Shown in pieces: positions 1 through 9,334 of a stretch of 64,000 nucleotides of DNA. Each line of letters starts with the position of its first letter. Position 1 is the first letter of the stretch. Source of the DNA: Streptomyces sp. BK340 (lineage in GTDB: Bacteria; Actinomycetota; Actinomycetes; Streptomycetales; Streptomycetaceae); the NCBI RefSeq assembly GCF_007827595.1, contig NZ_VISR01000023.1, positions 119,723 through 183,722 on the forward strand. Direction: 5' to 3'. The notes beneath the pieces were generated by a model, which saw only the letters and a list, made by a program, of their open reading frames with translations, had not been told where the DNA came from and made no database searches. The translations under genes were made by a program, and so were the position numbers.

Positions 1-2751
1 AGCCGACTGTGGGAGCGCCGCACGGACGGCCGTCTCACCCACACTGCCTATGAGCGCATCGGCCAGATCACCGGCAGCCTGGCCAACTGGTGCAACTCGG
101 CGATCAACAGTCTCCCCGAGGATCACCACGACGCCGCCCGACGTATCCTCACCGCCCTGGTCCGCCCCGCCGACGAGGCCAACCACATCCCCGCCACTCG
201 CCAGCAAGTCCCCCTCGACACCCTGCGGGAACTTGCCGCCGACACCTCCCCCATCCCACCGGCCAACGCCGATGGGATCACCGAGACGGTACTGGCTACC
301 CTCACCCGGCACCGCATCATCATCACCCACGCCCGTGCCCCTGGCCCCCCACCCGCCGACCTGGTAGCCGAACTCATCCACGACACCCTCACCAACAGCT
401 GGCGTGAACTACGCAACTGGGTCGCCGAAGACCACCGATTCCACACCTGGCTCCACCGCGCCGGAGTGTCGCAGGCCCGATGGAACGAGCACCCCCAGCC
501 CGACGACCTGCTGCACGGAAGGGACCTGGCAGAGGGTCTGGACTTTGCCAAGCAGCGCCGACTGCCTCACAACATCGCATCGTTCGTCACCGCCAGCCAA
601 CGCAACCAGCAAGCCGCCGTCCGCCGTGCCCGACGCCTCAACACCTTCCTGATCGGTGCGCTCATCCTGACCCTCTTCGCCGCCGGTGTGGCCTACTGGC
701 AACGCAACACCGCCGTCACCGCGCAACACCAGGCCTTGTCCCGGCAACTGGCCACCGAATCCGAGACGCTCATCGGCTCCGACCCAGACCTGGCCTCCCT
801 GCTCGCCATCGAGGCCTATCGCACCAGCCCCACCGCTGAAGCAACCGCCAGCCTCAACGCGGCAGCAGAGCTCCCTCTACAGCGCCGCCTCACCGGCCAC
901 AAATCCACTGTGGGCTCCGTGGCGTTTAGCCCCGACGGGCGCACCCTGGCCACGGCCAGCCTGGACAAGACGGTCCGGCTGTGGGATGTGGCTACCGGCC
1001 GCACCCGCGCCATCCTCACCGGCCACAAAGGTGAGGTGGACGCGGTGGCGTTCAGTCGCGACGGGCGCACTTTGGCCACCGGCAGCGTGGACAAGACGGT
1101 CCGGCTGTGGGATGCGGCGACAGGCCGCACCCGCGCCATCCTCACCGGCCACAAAGACCACGTGACCTCGGTGGCGTTCAGTCGCGACGGCCGCACTCTG
1201 GCCACCGGCAGCGACGACAAGACGGTCCGGCTGTGGGATGCGGCGACCGGCCGCACCCGCGCCACCCTCACCGGCCACAAAGGCGCTGTGGAGGCGGTGG
1301 CGTTCAGTCCCGACGAGCGCACTCTGGCCACCGGCAGCGTGGACAAGACGGTCCGGCTGTGGGATGCAGCGACCGGTGCCCCTCGATCCACCCTCATGGG
1401 CCACTCAGACCCTGTGTACGCAGTGGCGTTCAGTCCCGACGGGCGCACCCTGGCCAGCGGCAGCGGGGACTACGACGTGCGGCTGTGGGATACGGCGACA
1501 GGCAACACGCGCGCCACCCTCATCGGCCACGGATCCGGCGTGTTCGCGGTGGCGTTCAGTCCCGACGGGCGCACCCTGGCCAGCGGCAGCGAGGACTACA
1601 CCGTGCGGCTGTGGGATACGGCGACAGGCAACGCCCGCGCCACCCTCGTCGGCCACGGACTCGGCGTGTTCGCGGTGGCATTTAGTCCCGACGGGCGCAC
1701 CCTGGCCAGCGGCAGCAAGGACAACACGGTGCGGCTGTGGGATGCGGTGACAGGCAATACCCGCGCCACCCTAACCGGGCACAAAGCCCTTGTGACCGCA
1801 GTGGCGTTCAGCCCAGACGGGCGCACTCTGGCCACGGGCAGCGTGGACAGGACGGTCCGGCTGTGGGATGCGGCGACCGGCCGCTCCCGCGCCATCCTCA
1901 CCGGCCACAAAGGTGATGTGAACGCGCTGGCGTTCAGCCCTGACGGGCGCACTCTGGCCACGGGCAGCACGGACAAGACGGTCCGGCTGTGGAATGTGGC
2001 GACCGGCCGCACCCGCGCCACCCTCACCGGGCACAAAGACCTTGTGGACGCGGTGGCGTTCAGCCCCGACGGGCGCACTCTGGCCACCGGCGCCCATGAC
2101 AAGACGGTCCGGCTGTGGAATGTGGCGACCGGCCGTACCCGCGCCACCCTCACCCACCGCGGTTCCTTCGTGTTCGCGGTGGCGTTCAGTCCCGACGGGC
2201 GGACCCTGGCCACCGGCAGTTCGGACAACACGGTCTGGCTGTGGGATGTGGCGACCGGCCGCACCCGCGGCTCCCTCACCGGCCACAAGGCTCCTGCGAC
2301 TGCGGTGGCGTTCAGTCCCGACGGGCGCACTCTGGCCACCGGCAGCATGGACAAGACGGTCCGGCTGTGGGATGTGGCGACCGGCCGCACCCGCGCCACC
2401 CTCACCGGCCACGGATCCACCGTGTTCGCGGTCGCGTTCAGTCCCGACGGGGGCACTCTCGCCACCAGCAGCATCGACAGCACCGTCTGGCTGTGGGATA
2501 CGGCGATCGGCCGCATCCGCACCACTCTCACCAGCGACGGATACCTCGTGTTCGCGCTGGCGTTCAGCCCTGACGGGCGCACCCTGGCCACCACCAGCGC
2601 CGACAGCAAGGTCCGTCTGTGGGACACCAAGCTGTCTGACCAAACGGTAGCTATCAGAGAGATCTGCAAGGCCGTCGGCCGGAACCTCACTGCCGAAGAA
2701 CGAGGGGCCTACTCCGCAGGCCAGTCGCCTCGAGCGGTGTGCCCTTCCTGA
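1..2751 (+). CDS. STAND-type NTPase C-terminal part with 14 WD40 repeats (5' end outside window)
   Basis: The frame is open from base 1, so the N-terminus (presumably the P-loop ATPase part) lies upstream; 916 residues are visible. The first ~200 residues resemble the region that follows the ATPase core in nSTAND1-type proteins (e.g. SWRELRNWVAED near residue 140). A membrane helix (FLIGALILTLFAAGVAYW) lies at visible residues 216-233. From residue ~297, fourteen WD40 blades of 42 residues each end in VRLWD or VWLWD, enough for two seven-bladed propellers. Such proteins act as membrane-anchored signalling or conflict switches with the propeller as sensor. The target is not inferable. An internal ATG at 466 would give a 761-aa product but cuts the STAND part, so I treat it as internal. 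Confidence 0.85.
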   Translation, partial: SRLWERRTDGRLTHTAYERIGQITGSLANWCNSAINSLPEDHHDAARRILTALVRPADEANHIPATRQQVPLDTLRELAADTSPIPPANADGITETVLATLTRHRIIITHARAPGPPPADLVAELIHDTLTNSWRELRNWVAEDHRFHTWLHRAGVSQARWNEHPQPDDLLHGRDLAEGLDFAKQRRLPHNIASFVTASQRNQQAAVRRARRLNTFLIGALILTLFAAGVAYWQRNTAVTAQHQALSRQLATESETLIGSDPDLASLLAIEAYRTSPTAEATASLNAAAELPLQRRLTGHKSTVGSVAFSPDGRTLATASLDKTVRLWDVATGRTRAILTGHKGEVDAVAFSRDGRTLATGSVDKTVRLWDAATGRTRAILTGHKDHVTSVAFSRDGRTLATGSDDKTVRLWDAATGRTRATLTGHKGAVEAVAFSPDERTLATGSVDKTVRLWDAATGAPRSTLMGHSDPVYAVAFSPDGRTLASGSGDYDVRLWDTATGNTRATLIGHGSGVFAVAFSPDGRTLASGSEDYTVRLWDTATGNARATLVGHGLGVFAVAFSPDGRTLASGSKDNTVRLWDAVTGNTRATLTGHKALVTAVAFSPDGRTLATGSVDRTVRLWDAATGRSRAILTGHKGDVNALAFSPDGRTLATGSTDKTVRLWNVATGRTRATLTGHKDLVDAVAFSPDGRTLATGAHDKTVRLWNVATGRTRATLTHRGSFVFAVAFSPDGRTLATGSSDNTVWLWDVATGRTRGSLTGHKAPATAVAFSPDGRTLATGSMDKTVRLWDVATGRTRATLTGHGSTVFAVAFSPDGGTLATSSIDSTVWLWDTAIGRIRTTLTSDGYLVFALAFSPDGRTLATTSADSKVRLWDTKLSDQTVAIREICKAVGRNLTAEERGAYSAGQSPRAVCPS
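889..2652 (+). repeat. 14 tandem 126-bp coding repeats (WD40 blades)
   Basis: Each 126-bp unit encodes one 42-residue blade of the preceding protein, starting at LTGH and running to the next. Units 2-4 and 8-10 are nearly identical at the DNA level. Unit 11 (LTHRGS) and unit 14 (LTSDG) have lost the GH dipeptide. High DNA identity implies recent amplification or gene conversion. Confidence 0.9.
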
Positions 2752-3201
2752 ACCACGGACCGGACGGTGAACGATCCCAAAAGGTGCTGCCTCTGTAGGA
2801 GTTACCACCGGTGCAACAGATGCATGCCGTAGGAGCGGACCGCAATTTGGCCCTGGCTGCCAGCAGTTCCTGCCCATTCCGCGGCGAGTAGGTGTTTTCC
2901 AACCCGGTGCCACGTCGGCGAGCCGCTCGTCAAGCGATGCCGCGTGGGACTCTGGGTGCCGGTCACTGCCTGGACATCAAGGAATCCGCGCCCCGGCAAC
3001 CCTCTCGCCCCTCCCCTGGTCCTGGTGGTGAGTGACAGGTGGGTGGTGGGGTGCGGTGCGGGCGAGGTCGGGTACCCGGTGCCGCTCCCGGACCGCGAGC
3101 CCCTCTCCCGGCCGCGCGGCCCCGGCCGAGAGGGCTGGGCCGCCGGCGGTGCGGCCTGCGGCAGGTGTTCCTTGTCCGGCCCGGGGGCGGGTCTGGCGGG
3201 T
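2752..3201. other. Gene-free stretch between convergent genes
   Basis: 450 bp between the WD40 gene and the convergent protease gene. Reading frames here have no recognisable family or ribosome-binding site. The only structure noted is a GC-rich hairpin near 3101-3134. Confidence 0.5.
3101..3134 (-). terminator. Possible terminator of the protease gene
   Basis: Arms CCCTCTC (3101-3107) and GAGAGGG (3128-3134) pair perfectly around a GC-rich interior that can also pair. It lies about 70 bp downstream of the protease stop codon. There is no U-run, which is usual in this group. Confidence 0.4.
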
Positions 3202-5259
3202 TCAGGAGGTGGGGGCGACGAGCATGTGCTCGGTTCCGAGGTGGTTGGTGTCGGTGTCGGTGTACATGGTGGTTTCGCCGTCGGACCAGCGGATGAGGAG
3301 GTCGTCGGTGCGGTTGTTGCCGGTGTAGTCGCCGGTGGTCATGGCAGCGTCGTGGGTCCAGGTCTCGTTGGCGTTCAGGATGCGCTGCTCGGTACCGAGG
3401 CCCGATGTGGTGGTGCCGACGTAGTTGTCGAGTTCGCCGTCGGTCCAGCGGACCATGAGGTCCCACTGCCGGTTGCCGGAGAACTCACCGGCGGTCAGGA
3501 GTGTGGCGTCCTTCCATGTGTCGTTCTTCGGCTTCAGTTGGTGTTCTTGACCGAAGGTGCCGGCGCTGACGTTGGTGTAGAGGGTCAGCTCGCCGTCGAT
3601 CCAGCGGACGACCAGGTCGGTGGCGTACTGGGAGGCGGCGAAGCGGCCGGCGACGATCTGAGTGGCGTTCTTCCAGAGGTCGTTGGGTTTGATCATCTGA
3701 GTTCCGGCCCAGTTCAGGCCCTTGGTGCCGACGTCGCCGTACAGTGTCACCTCTCCGTCGGACCAGCGGACCAGCAGGTCGAACTGGTTGGACCCGGTGA
3801 AGTCGCCTGCGGTGATGGTCCTGGCGTTCGTCCAGGTGTCGTTCTTGGCCAGCAGTTGCCGTTCGGGGTCGTAGCCGCCGTGTCCGTTGCCGGGGTAGAG
3901 GGTGACCTCGCCGTCGGTCCAGACCACGATCATGTCGCTGTGGCCGGTCTGGCGGAAGTCGCCCGAGGCCAGCAGCTTGGCGTGCTGCCAGGTGGAGGCC
4001 GGGCCGGGCAGCCAGGGGTCCCCGGACGGCGGGTACGGCGGTTTGTGGTCATCCACGTTCCGGTGGGCGGCGGCGTCGGCGAACAGGTCCTGGGCGTCCT
4101 TGCCGTAGACCGGAGCGTACGTCACCCAGTCGTCGTTGGCGTCGTTGCCGCCGCCGTTGTATCCGCCGGTGTTGCCGATGACCTTGCCGGTGCCGCTGGT
4201 GCTGTTGTAGTCCTCGATCCACGGGCCGCCGGAGACACCGCCGTAGAAGCCCTTGCAGGTCATGCGCATCTGCCTGAAGCCCGGCAGTTGGGAGGTGCTG
4301 ACGGGGCAACGGACCGGCACATGGTCCGGGTTGACGCCGACGTCGTCGGGATAGCCGATGACGGTGACCTTGTGGCGGTAGCTGCTGGTCGGCGTGAACG
4401 TCAGGGCTCCCGTGACATCCTCCACCTTGCCCCGGCTATTGGAGCCGACCTGAGCGAAGGCCAGGTCGAGGTCGGAGACCTCCTTCTTGCTGTTCCTCTC
4501 GTAGCGCGGGTCCATGTAGAGCTGGGACACCGGGAACACGCCGTCCGGCTGCTCGGCGGCGGGCTTGCCGATGCGGTATCGCGGCACGAAGATGCGGTGG
4601 GTGGCTGACTTCAGGCCGAGGCCGCAGTGTCCGGCGGTCAGGACGATGTCCTTGGCGGCCGTGTGCACAACACTGCCCGTGCAGTACGTCTTCTTGCCGC
4701 CGAGCTCCCGGCCGTCGTAGAAGAACGTGCCGATCATCGGGTGGCCGAGGAAGTGCTCGGGGGTGGGGGTGCCCGACGGCGGCGGCCGGTGTGTGACGGC
4801 GCTTCCTGCGGCGATGCCGTGCTTCGAGGCGGCCGGAGCGGGGTCCGGCGGGGCATCGACCGGAACCGCGTCGGCCATGCGCTCAGCCGTCCAGTACTTC
4901 TCCTCCTCGCTCAGACTGGGTCCGTCCGAGGGGGAGGGGAAGGCGGTCGGCTCGACAGTCCGCGAGGGGGATGGCTCGGCGGGATGCGTCGGGGGGGCTG
5001 AGGGGGTGGCGGAGCCGGTCGGGTCGACGGCCCCCGCGTCCGTCGACGGCGTCGATGTCGATGTCGATGTCGATGTCGAGGGCAGTGTCGGCGGGACCTG
5101 ACGTCTGATGCCGGGAGTCTCCGGTGATGCGGAGGCTGTTGACGGGGTGGAGAGCGCTGGTGACGGATCGCCCGTGGCGGCCGATGTCGTCCCGGCTCCG
5201 AGAATGCCTACGCCCAGTCCCAGCGCAAGGGCGGGAATCCATCTGTGTCTGGAACGCAA
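3202..5259 (-). CDS. Secreted trypsin-like serine protease with C-terminal five-repeat domain
   Basis: I start at TTG 5259: GGAAAGG lies 7 nt upstream and the start gives a clean signal peptide (MRSRHRWIPALALGLG... to TTSAA); an upstream ATG at 5325 would bury it. The protein is 685 aa. A Ser/Thr/Pro-rich linker (residues ~35-150, with an ST dipeptide run) leads to an S1-family domain with His211 (LTAGHC), Asp265 (SDLDLAF) and Ser343 (GVSGGPW). The last ~250 residues are five repeats ending in VRWxDGExTLY, of the FG-GAP/propeller-like type seen after actinobacterial secreted hydrolases. It is probably an extracellular endopeptidase with a binding domain. It is divergent from the gene at 5398. 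Confidence 0.88.
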   Translation of the reverse strand: MRSRHRWIPALALGLGVGILGAGTTSAATGDPSPALSTPSTASASPETPGIRRQVPPTLPSTSTSTSTSTPSTDAGAVDPTGSATPSAPPTHPAEPSPSRTVEPTAFPSPSDGPSLSEEEKYWTAERMADAVPVDAPPDPAPAASKHGIAAGSAVTHRPPPSGTPTPEHFLGHPMIGTFFYDGRELGGKKTYCTGSVVHTAAKDIVLTAGHCGLGLKSATHRIFVPRYRIGKPAAEQPDGVFPVSQLYMDPRYERNSKKEVSDLDLAFAQVGSNSRGKVEDVTGALTFTPTSSYRHKVTVIGYPDDVGVNPDHVPVRCPVSTSQLPGFRQMRMTCKGFYGGVSGGPWIEDYNSTSGTGKVIGNTGGYNGGGNDANDDWVTYAPVYGKDAQDLFADAAAHRNVDDHKPPYPPSGDPWLPGPASTWQHAKLLASGDFRQTGHSDMIVVWTDGEVTLYPGNGHGGYDPERQLLAKNDTWTNARTITAGDFTGSNQFDLLVRWSDGEVTLYGDVGTKGLNWAGTQMIKPNDLWKNATQIVAGRFAASQYATDLVVRWIDGELTLYTNVSAGTFGQEHQLKPKNDTWKDATLLTAGEFSGNRQWDLMVRWTDGELDNYVGTTTSGLGTEQRILNANETWTHDAAMTTGDYTGNNRTDDLLIRWSDGETTMYTDTDTNHLGTEHMLVAPTS
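5051..5080 (-). repeat. GTCGAT hexamer run encoding Ser-Thr dipeptides
   Basis: Four GTCGAT hexamers plus one GTCGAG lie in the linker of the protease gene. On the minus strand they encode the (Ser-Thr) run. It is a simple-sequence tract liable to slippage that would change linker length in steps of two residues. Confidence 0.7.
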
Positions 5260-5397
5260 GAAGATGCCTTTCCGTCTTGGAGAGGGCTGAACAGCGAGCG
5301 GGCCCTGAACTGACCAGACCCGCACATATGTTCAATCGAGAGGCGATAGTGTACTACTGAGTAACAACTGGCATGTCATCAAATAAGAGGACAGGGT

Positions 5398-6276
5398 GTG
5401 GTGATGGACCGACTCCGCAAGACCGCGTGGGCGGCACTCCCCCTCCTGCTCCCCTTCCTGGCGGCCGGGCCGGCCTCGGCCTCCCCGCCCGGACCCTCGC
5501 TCCCGTTCGGAAGTGTCCGCTCGGTGCATCCCGGCGACACACTGACGGTCAACACCGAGGCCAGCGATGCCACTTACCTCGCAACCATCAACTCCCCCGC
5601 GTTCGTCGCGGCAGGGAAGCTGCGCATGATGCATCCGGTGCTGACCACCACCGTCACCATCGCCTGTGACGCCCGGCCTGGCACCTACCCGGTGACTCGG
5701 CGCGGCGCCGGAGACGTGGGCCCGGACGAGCATCCGTTCCGATGGGCACGGGTGCGCGTGGAACCCGTCGACGAGGCGGCACGCCGCGCCTGCCGGAACA
5801 AGGTCAGGAAACTGCCTCCGCCCAGACTGGAGGAACGCTGGGCTCCGGACAGAACGTGGCCCCAGTCGGAATGGGATGTGCGGACCTTCCGTGCCGGCAG
5901 CCGCATTACGATCACGGACAACGACGACGAGGGATCGGACGGCGACATCACCCTCACCTCCCGCGCCTTCACCGACCGCCCAGTCCTGCGCGGCGCCAAA
6001 GCCGTCTTGACCGCCACCACCACCCTGACCTGCGACTCCGCACCCGGCATCTACGTCGTCTACCGGCACGACGTCGACCAGACCGGCCCCGACAAACCAT
6101 GGGCCCGACTGCGCATCGCCCCCGCCGCCCCCGGAAAGAAATGCCTGGCGCAGCACTCGGCCGGGTCGTCCAGCACTGCCACGCTGGCCTGGGCCGCAGG
6201 CGGCGTGCTCCTCATTGCCGCGGCCGCCACCGCACTCATTCTGCGGGCCCGCTCCCGCCGTACGACCTCCCTCTGA
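5398..6276 (+). CDS. Membrane-anchored secreted protein of unknown function
   Basis: 292 aa. GTG 5398, GTG 5401 and ATG 5404 are all possible starts; AGAGGA at 5386-5391 favours 5398. A signal peptide ends near ASASPPG (residue ~30). Two related halves follow, each with a TLTV/TITD strand set and a T-x-T-T-x-T-x-x-C-D motif (VTIACDARPGTYPVTRR; LTCDSAPGIYVVYR), suggesting a duplicated beta-sandwich. A C-terminal membrane helix (~255-277) is followed by RARSRR. I do not recognise the family. The product is likely surface-exposed and held by the C-terminal anchor. Confidence 0.75.
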   Translation: MVMDRLRKTAWAALPLLLPFLAAGPASASPPGPSLPFGSVRSVHPGDTLTVNTEASDATYLATINSPAFVAAGKLRMMHPVLTTTVTIACDARPGTYPVTRRGAGDVGPDEHPFRWARVRVEPVDEAARRACRNKVRKLPPPRLEERWAPDRTWPQSEWDVRTFRAGSRITITDNDDEGSDGDITLTSRAFTDRPVLRGAKAVLTATTTLTCDSAPGIYVVYRHDVDQTGPDKPWARLRIAPAAPGKKCLAQHSAGSSSTATLAWAAGGVLLIAAAATALILRARSRRTTSL

Positions 6277-6887
6277 GCACGCATCACCACTCGTCGCCCG
6301 GCCTGAACCAGACGCGCCGACGCGGGCGTAGATCTTTGTCGCCCAGGAACGCGTGGACGCCTCCGGCGAGTTCGGGGGTGTCGTTTCGGGCGTGCGCGAG
6401 CAGGGTCGAGGATCAGGCGCGCGGTGATGGCGACAAGGCCGGCGGCGCAGATCGGGTGGCGGTGCCCGGCCAGGTGAGCGGCGAGGTCTTGTCCGACGGG
6501 CCTGCGTCAGTTCTTCACCTACGCCCACCGCACCCGAGCGGTCCCCCACACACAACCTCACCGTCCCCGTAACTGCCCTACAGCGCAGGGGATCTCAACG
6601 CCCCACCCTCACACTCGCCGAGCAGCGGGCCTCTACCAGCGCTGGACCACCCCTGCTGCACGCGGCCGCCATCACCGAACTGCGTCAACTCACCGATTCC
6701 TGTAGCACCCCGATGATGCGGGCTCACCTCGCAGGCCTCAAGGTGCCGGAGATGTCCCGCCGACGAGACGGCAGATGTCGCCGCCGACCGAAGCTGTCGA
6801 CGCACAGGAAGCCGTCGACGCGCAGGAAGCCGTCGAGGCGCGGACAGCCGAGTACGACGTCTCGCCGGCGTGGAGTATCTTCCTGGC
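6277..6887. other. Gene-free stretch with degenerate coding-like sequence
   Basis: About 600 bp with no supported gene. Short frames on both strands look like decayed coding sequence but match nothing I recognise. It includes a three-copy 18-bp repeat at 6796-6849. Confidence 0.4.
6796..6849 (+). repeat. Three tandem 18-bp repeats
   Basis: GTCGACGCACAGGAAGCC at 6796, GTCGACGCGCAGGAAGCC at 6814 and a diverged third copy at 6832. It reads as VDAQEA repeats in one plus frame, ~40 bp upstream of the next gene. Confidence 0.75.
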
Positions 6888-7595
6888 GTGTCCATGCCTC
6901 CGGTGTCCCAGGCACCGAACCCGACGCCCCTCTACCCATGGGGCGTGCCCCCGAGCCCGCCGGAGAAGAGCCGGGTCGGCCTCATGGCCGGAATCATCGG
7001 CGGTGTCTTCCTGCTGATCGTCGCGCTCCTGGCGACGCTGGTGCTGGTCGGCAAGAAGATCGACAGCAGCTATCCCCCGGCCGAGTCCACGCTGACTGCG
7101 CCTGGGACACTGCTCGACGGCCACTACAAGCTGGCCAAGGACGACTCCCCGACCCTGGGACCGTCGCTGGAGAAGAGCTGGCGCCTCAGCTGGGACGCCA
7201 AGGCCGTCCACGGCGTCGTCGTGGCGTACCACCCGAGCGGTGGCGACCGGGGCGAGCTGATCGTGACCGGCATGTACGGCCGATTCAGAAATACCGGCGA
7301 GGTGCGGTCGCGGGTCCTGGCGGGCAACGGCTCCCGGCACACCGAGGTGAAGGTGATCGTGGCGCCGATGGACGTCACCCCGTCCGGTTCTCGCATCAGG
7401 GTCAGCTGCGAGGAGGTGACGCGGAGCTGGGCCGACGGGAAAGCGCTCAGCTACCCGGTCTGTGCCTGGGCGGACGGCAACACCTGGGCCCGGGTCGCGT
7501 ACATGACCGTGTACACCGCGAGGAGCCTGGACCTGGAGTCCGCCGCCAGGATCACGCTCCAGATCCGGTCCGAGATGGTGAAGCCGATCAAGTGA
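6888..7595 (+). CDS. Single-pass membrane protein of unknown function
   Basis: 235 aa from GTG 6888 (GGAG at 6872-6875, somewhat distant; GTG 6870 and ATG 6894 are alternatives). A Pro-rich cytoplasmic N-terminus (SQAPNPTPLYPW, SPPEKSR) precedes a membrane helix (GIIGGVFLLIVALLATLVLV, roughly residues 27-46). The extracellular domain of ~185 residues ends in LQIRSEMVKPIK. This layout is common in Streptomyces hypothetical proteins; no catalytic motif is visible. Confidence 0.75.
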   Translation: MSMPPVSQAPNPTPLYPWGVPPSPPEKSRVGLMAGIIGGVFLLIVALLATLVLVGKKIDSSYPPAESTLTAPGTLLDGHYKLAKDDSPTLGPSLEKSWRLSWDAKAVHGVVVAYHPSGGDRGELIVTGMYGRFRNTGEVRSRVLAGNGSRHTEVKVIVAPMDVTPSGSRIRVSCEEVTRSWADGKALSYPVCAWADGNTWARVAYMTVYTARSLDLESAARITLQIRSEMVKPIK

Positions 7596-7937
7596 AGGTT
7601 CAAAACTCACCCCCGCCAGGGCGTTCCTGCCGAAGCAGCCTCCAGATTCTGCGAACCCGCTGGCTTCCGAGTTCGACTGCAGTGCTGTCCTCGCCCGATT
7701 GGTCACCCGGCTGGCTTTGTCCGTGAGAGCGGACAGCGGATGTTCACGGCTACGGGAGGCGTCAGAGCACACCGAGACGATTCGAACGCGGCTTGAGTTT
7801 CGACCCGAGAGGCGGCCACCGGGACTTGGCAGGCGGTATGTGGCCCTGCCGACATCCGTCCGAACGTAGTCGCGACGTTCCCGCCAATTAGTGTGCGGCG
7901 CCGACTGTGTCAGAGTCGCACAGGCGGCCTGGACGGC
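7596..7937. other. Gene-free stretch between convergent genes
   Basis: 342 bp without a plausible frame or ribosome-binding site. I see no RNA gene or strong terminator in it. Confidence 0.4.
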
Positions 7938-8333
7938 TCAGTGGTCGCCCATGGGCGGGGGCAAGAGGCGTGGCAGTGGCTGATGCCAGTCTCCCAGCCT
8001 CGTGAGGAGAAACTCGCGTGCGAGAGAACGAATGTCGTCCCACGCCGAATCTGTGGCCAGAGCGTTGTCCCAGGGGCCGACGCGGCGGGCGGCATCGATC
8101 TCGCCGATGCGACGGCCGATGGCCCGAAGGTGACGCTGATCCTCAGGCTCGAAGGCTCCGCGCTCTGCGAGCCCTTCGGACACGCGGCACATGAGCTCCA
8201 CCTCTTCAACGACGTCCTTCGTCTCCAGCTCGCGCTCGCCCAGCCAGGCAAGTTGATCTCGGGCGTCGGCCGCTAGGAGGGCCGTAACGCGCAGCGTCCA
8301 GGTGCGCAGGTTCGCGTCTCCGAGATGGTTCAT
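7938..8333 (-). CDS. Small conserved hypothetical protein
   Basis: 131 aa from ATG 8333 (MNHLGDANLRTW). It is soluble and helix-rich, with charged heptads (VVEEVELMCRVSEGLAERG) and a C-terminal FLLTRLGDWHQPLPR. The composition and order match a small Streptomyces hypothetical family I recall without a known function. Its start lies ~170 bp from the decayed IS5 transposase. Confidence 0.65.
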   Translation of the reverse strand: MNHLGDANLRTWTLRVTALLAADARDQLAWLGERELETKDVVEEVELMCRVSEGLAERGAFEPEDQRHLRAIGRRIGEIDAARRVGPWDNALATDSAWDDIRSLAREFLLTRLGDWHQPLPRLLPPPMGDH

Positions 8334-8501
8334 CCATGCATGATCGCACCGAGCTCCCGCAATCGTGTTCGGGGGCATGGGGGGCGGCAACGGCCTGCGT
8401 GGCGGTCGCGGAGGGTTGAAGCGGAATTACTACTGCTGCAATCGAACAGTGCCAGACGGCGGCGCCTCCCAATAGTCGTGAACATCCGCTGTCCGTTCTT
8501 C

Positions 8502-9322
8502 ATGAACACACCCACCCGGCGCCAGTTACGCGACATGGGCCTGAGCCACGGTGACATCGACGGTATACGGTTCCGGGTCCGCACCGGCATCCCGTGGCGG
8601 GACCTCCCCGCCGAGTACGGTCCGTGGGGTCGGGCGTACGACCTTTTCCGGCGCTGGCAGCGGGCCGGCACCTGGCATCGGATCTTCACCGAACTCCAGG
8701 CCCGGGCCGACGCGAAAGAGTTGCTCACCTGGGGCATCAACGTCCACTCCACCGTCGTCCGGGCCCACCAGCACGCCGCCGGTGCGAGGGAAAAGGGGAC
8801 TTGCAGAAGGAGCCACCCGGCGGCGTCACCGTCGAGCCTGACGACCACGGGCTCGGGCGCTCGCGCGGCGGCCTGACGACCAAGCTGCACCTGGCCGTCG
8901 AACAGGGTCAGAAGCCCATGTCCATCGTGATCACGGCCGGGCAACGGGGCGATTTCCCGCAGTTCGAGCCGGTCCTGGACAAGGTTCGTGTCCCGCGTCG
9001 TGGGCCGGGCAGGCCGCGCACCCGGCCCGATCACGTGCACGCCGACAAGGCGTACGCCTCCCGGAAGAACCGTGCTTACCTGCAACGGCGCGGGATCCGC
9101 TGCACCATCCCGGACAAGGCCGACCAGGCCCGCAACCGCAAGAAACGCGGCTCGCGCGGCGGCCGGCCCCCGAAGTTCGACCCGCAGGACTACAAGGCCC
9201 GGCACGCGGTCGAGTGCGGCATCAATCGCCTGAAAAGGCACCGAGCCGTGGCCACCAGATACGACAAGCTCGCGGTCCGCTACGAGGCGACCGTCCTCGT
9301 CGCGGCCATCAACGAGTGGCTG
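8502..9322 (+). pseudogene. IS5-family transposase remnant, two frames joined by a -1 slippery site
   Basis: Frame 1 (ATG 8502 to ~8795) has the FRVRTGIPWRDLP motif and VRAHQHAAG. Frame 2 carries GRSRGGLTTKLHL, HADKAYAS (second Asp) and ECGINRLKRHRAVATRYDK (Glu), ending at AAINEWL. The heptamer A AAG GGG at 8792-8798 fits X XXY YYZ in frame, as in IS5-family elements that use programmed -1 frameshifting. The first catalytic Asp, normally VDST, is His (VHST). The N-terminus is short, no stop follows INEWL (the frame runs on to 9721, antisense to the next gene), and no terminal repeats were found. I judge it defective. Confidence 0.8.
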
Positions 9323-9334
9323 TGCCTGGCCACG

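Noticed and set aside
889..2652. CRISPR array
   Set aside because: Regular repeats, but unit length is 126 bp, coding and continuous, without spacers; it is WD40.
5331..5397. Defined divergent promoter between protease and 5398 gene
   Set aside because: AT-richer sequence and TTG hexamers are present, but no pair with correct spacing could be chosen.
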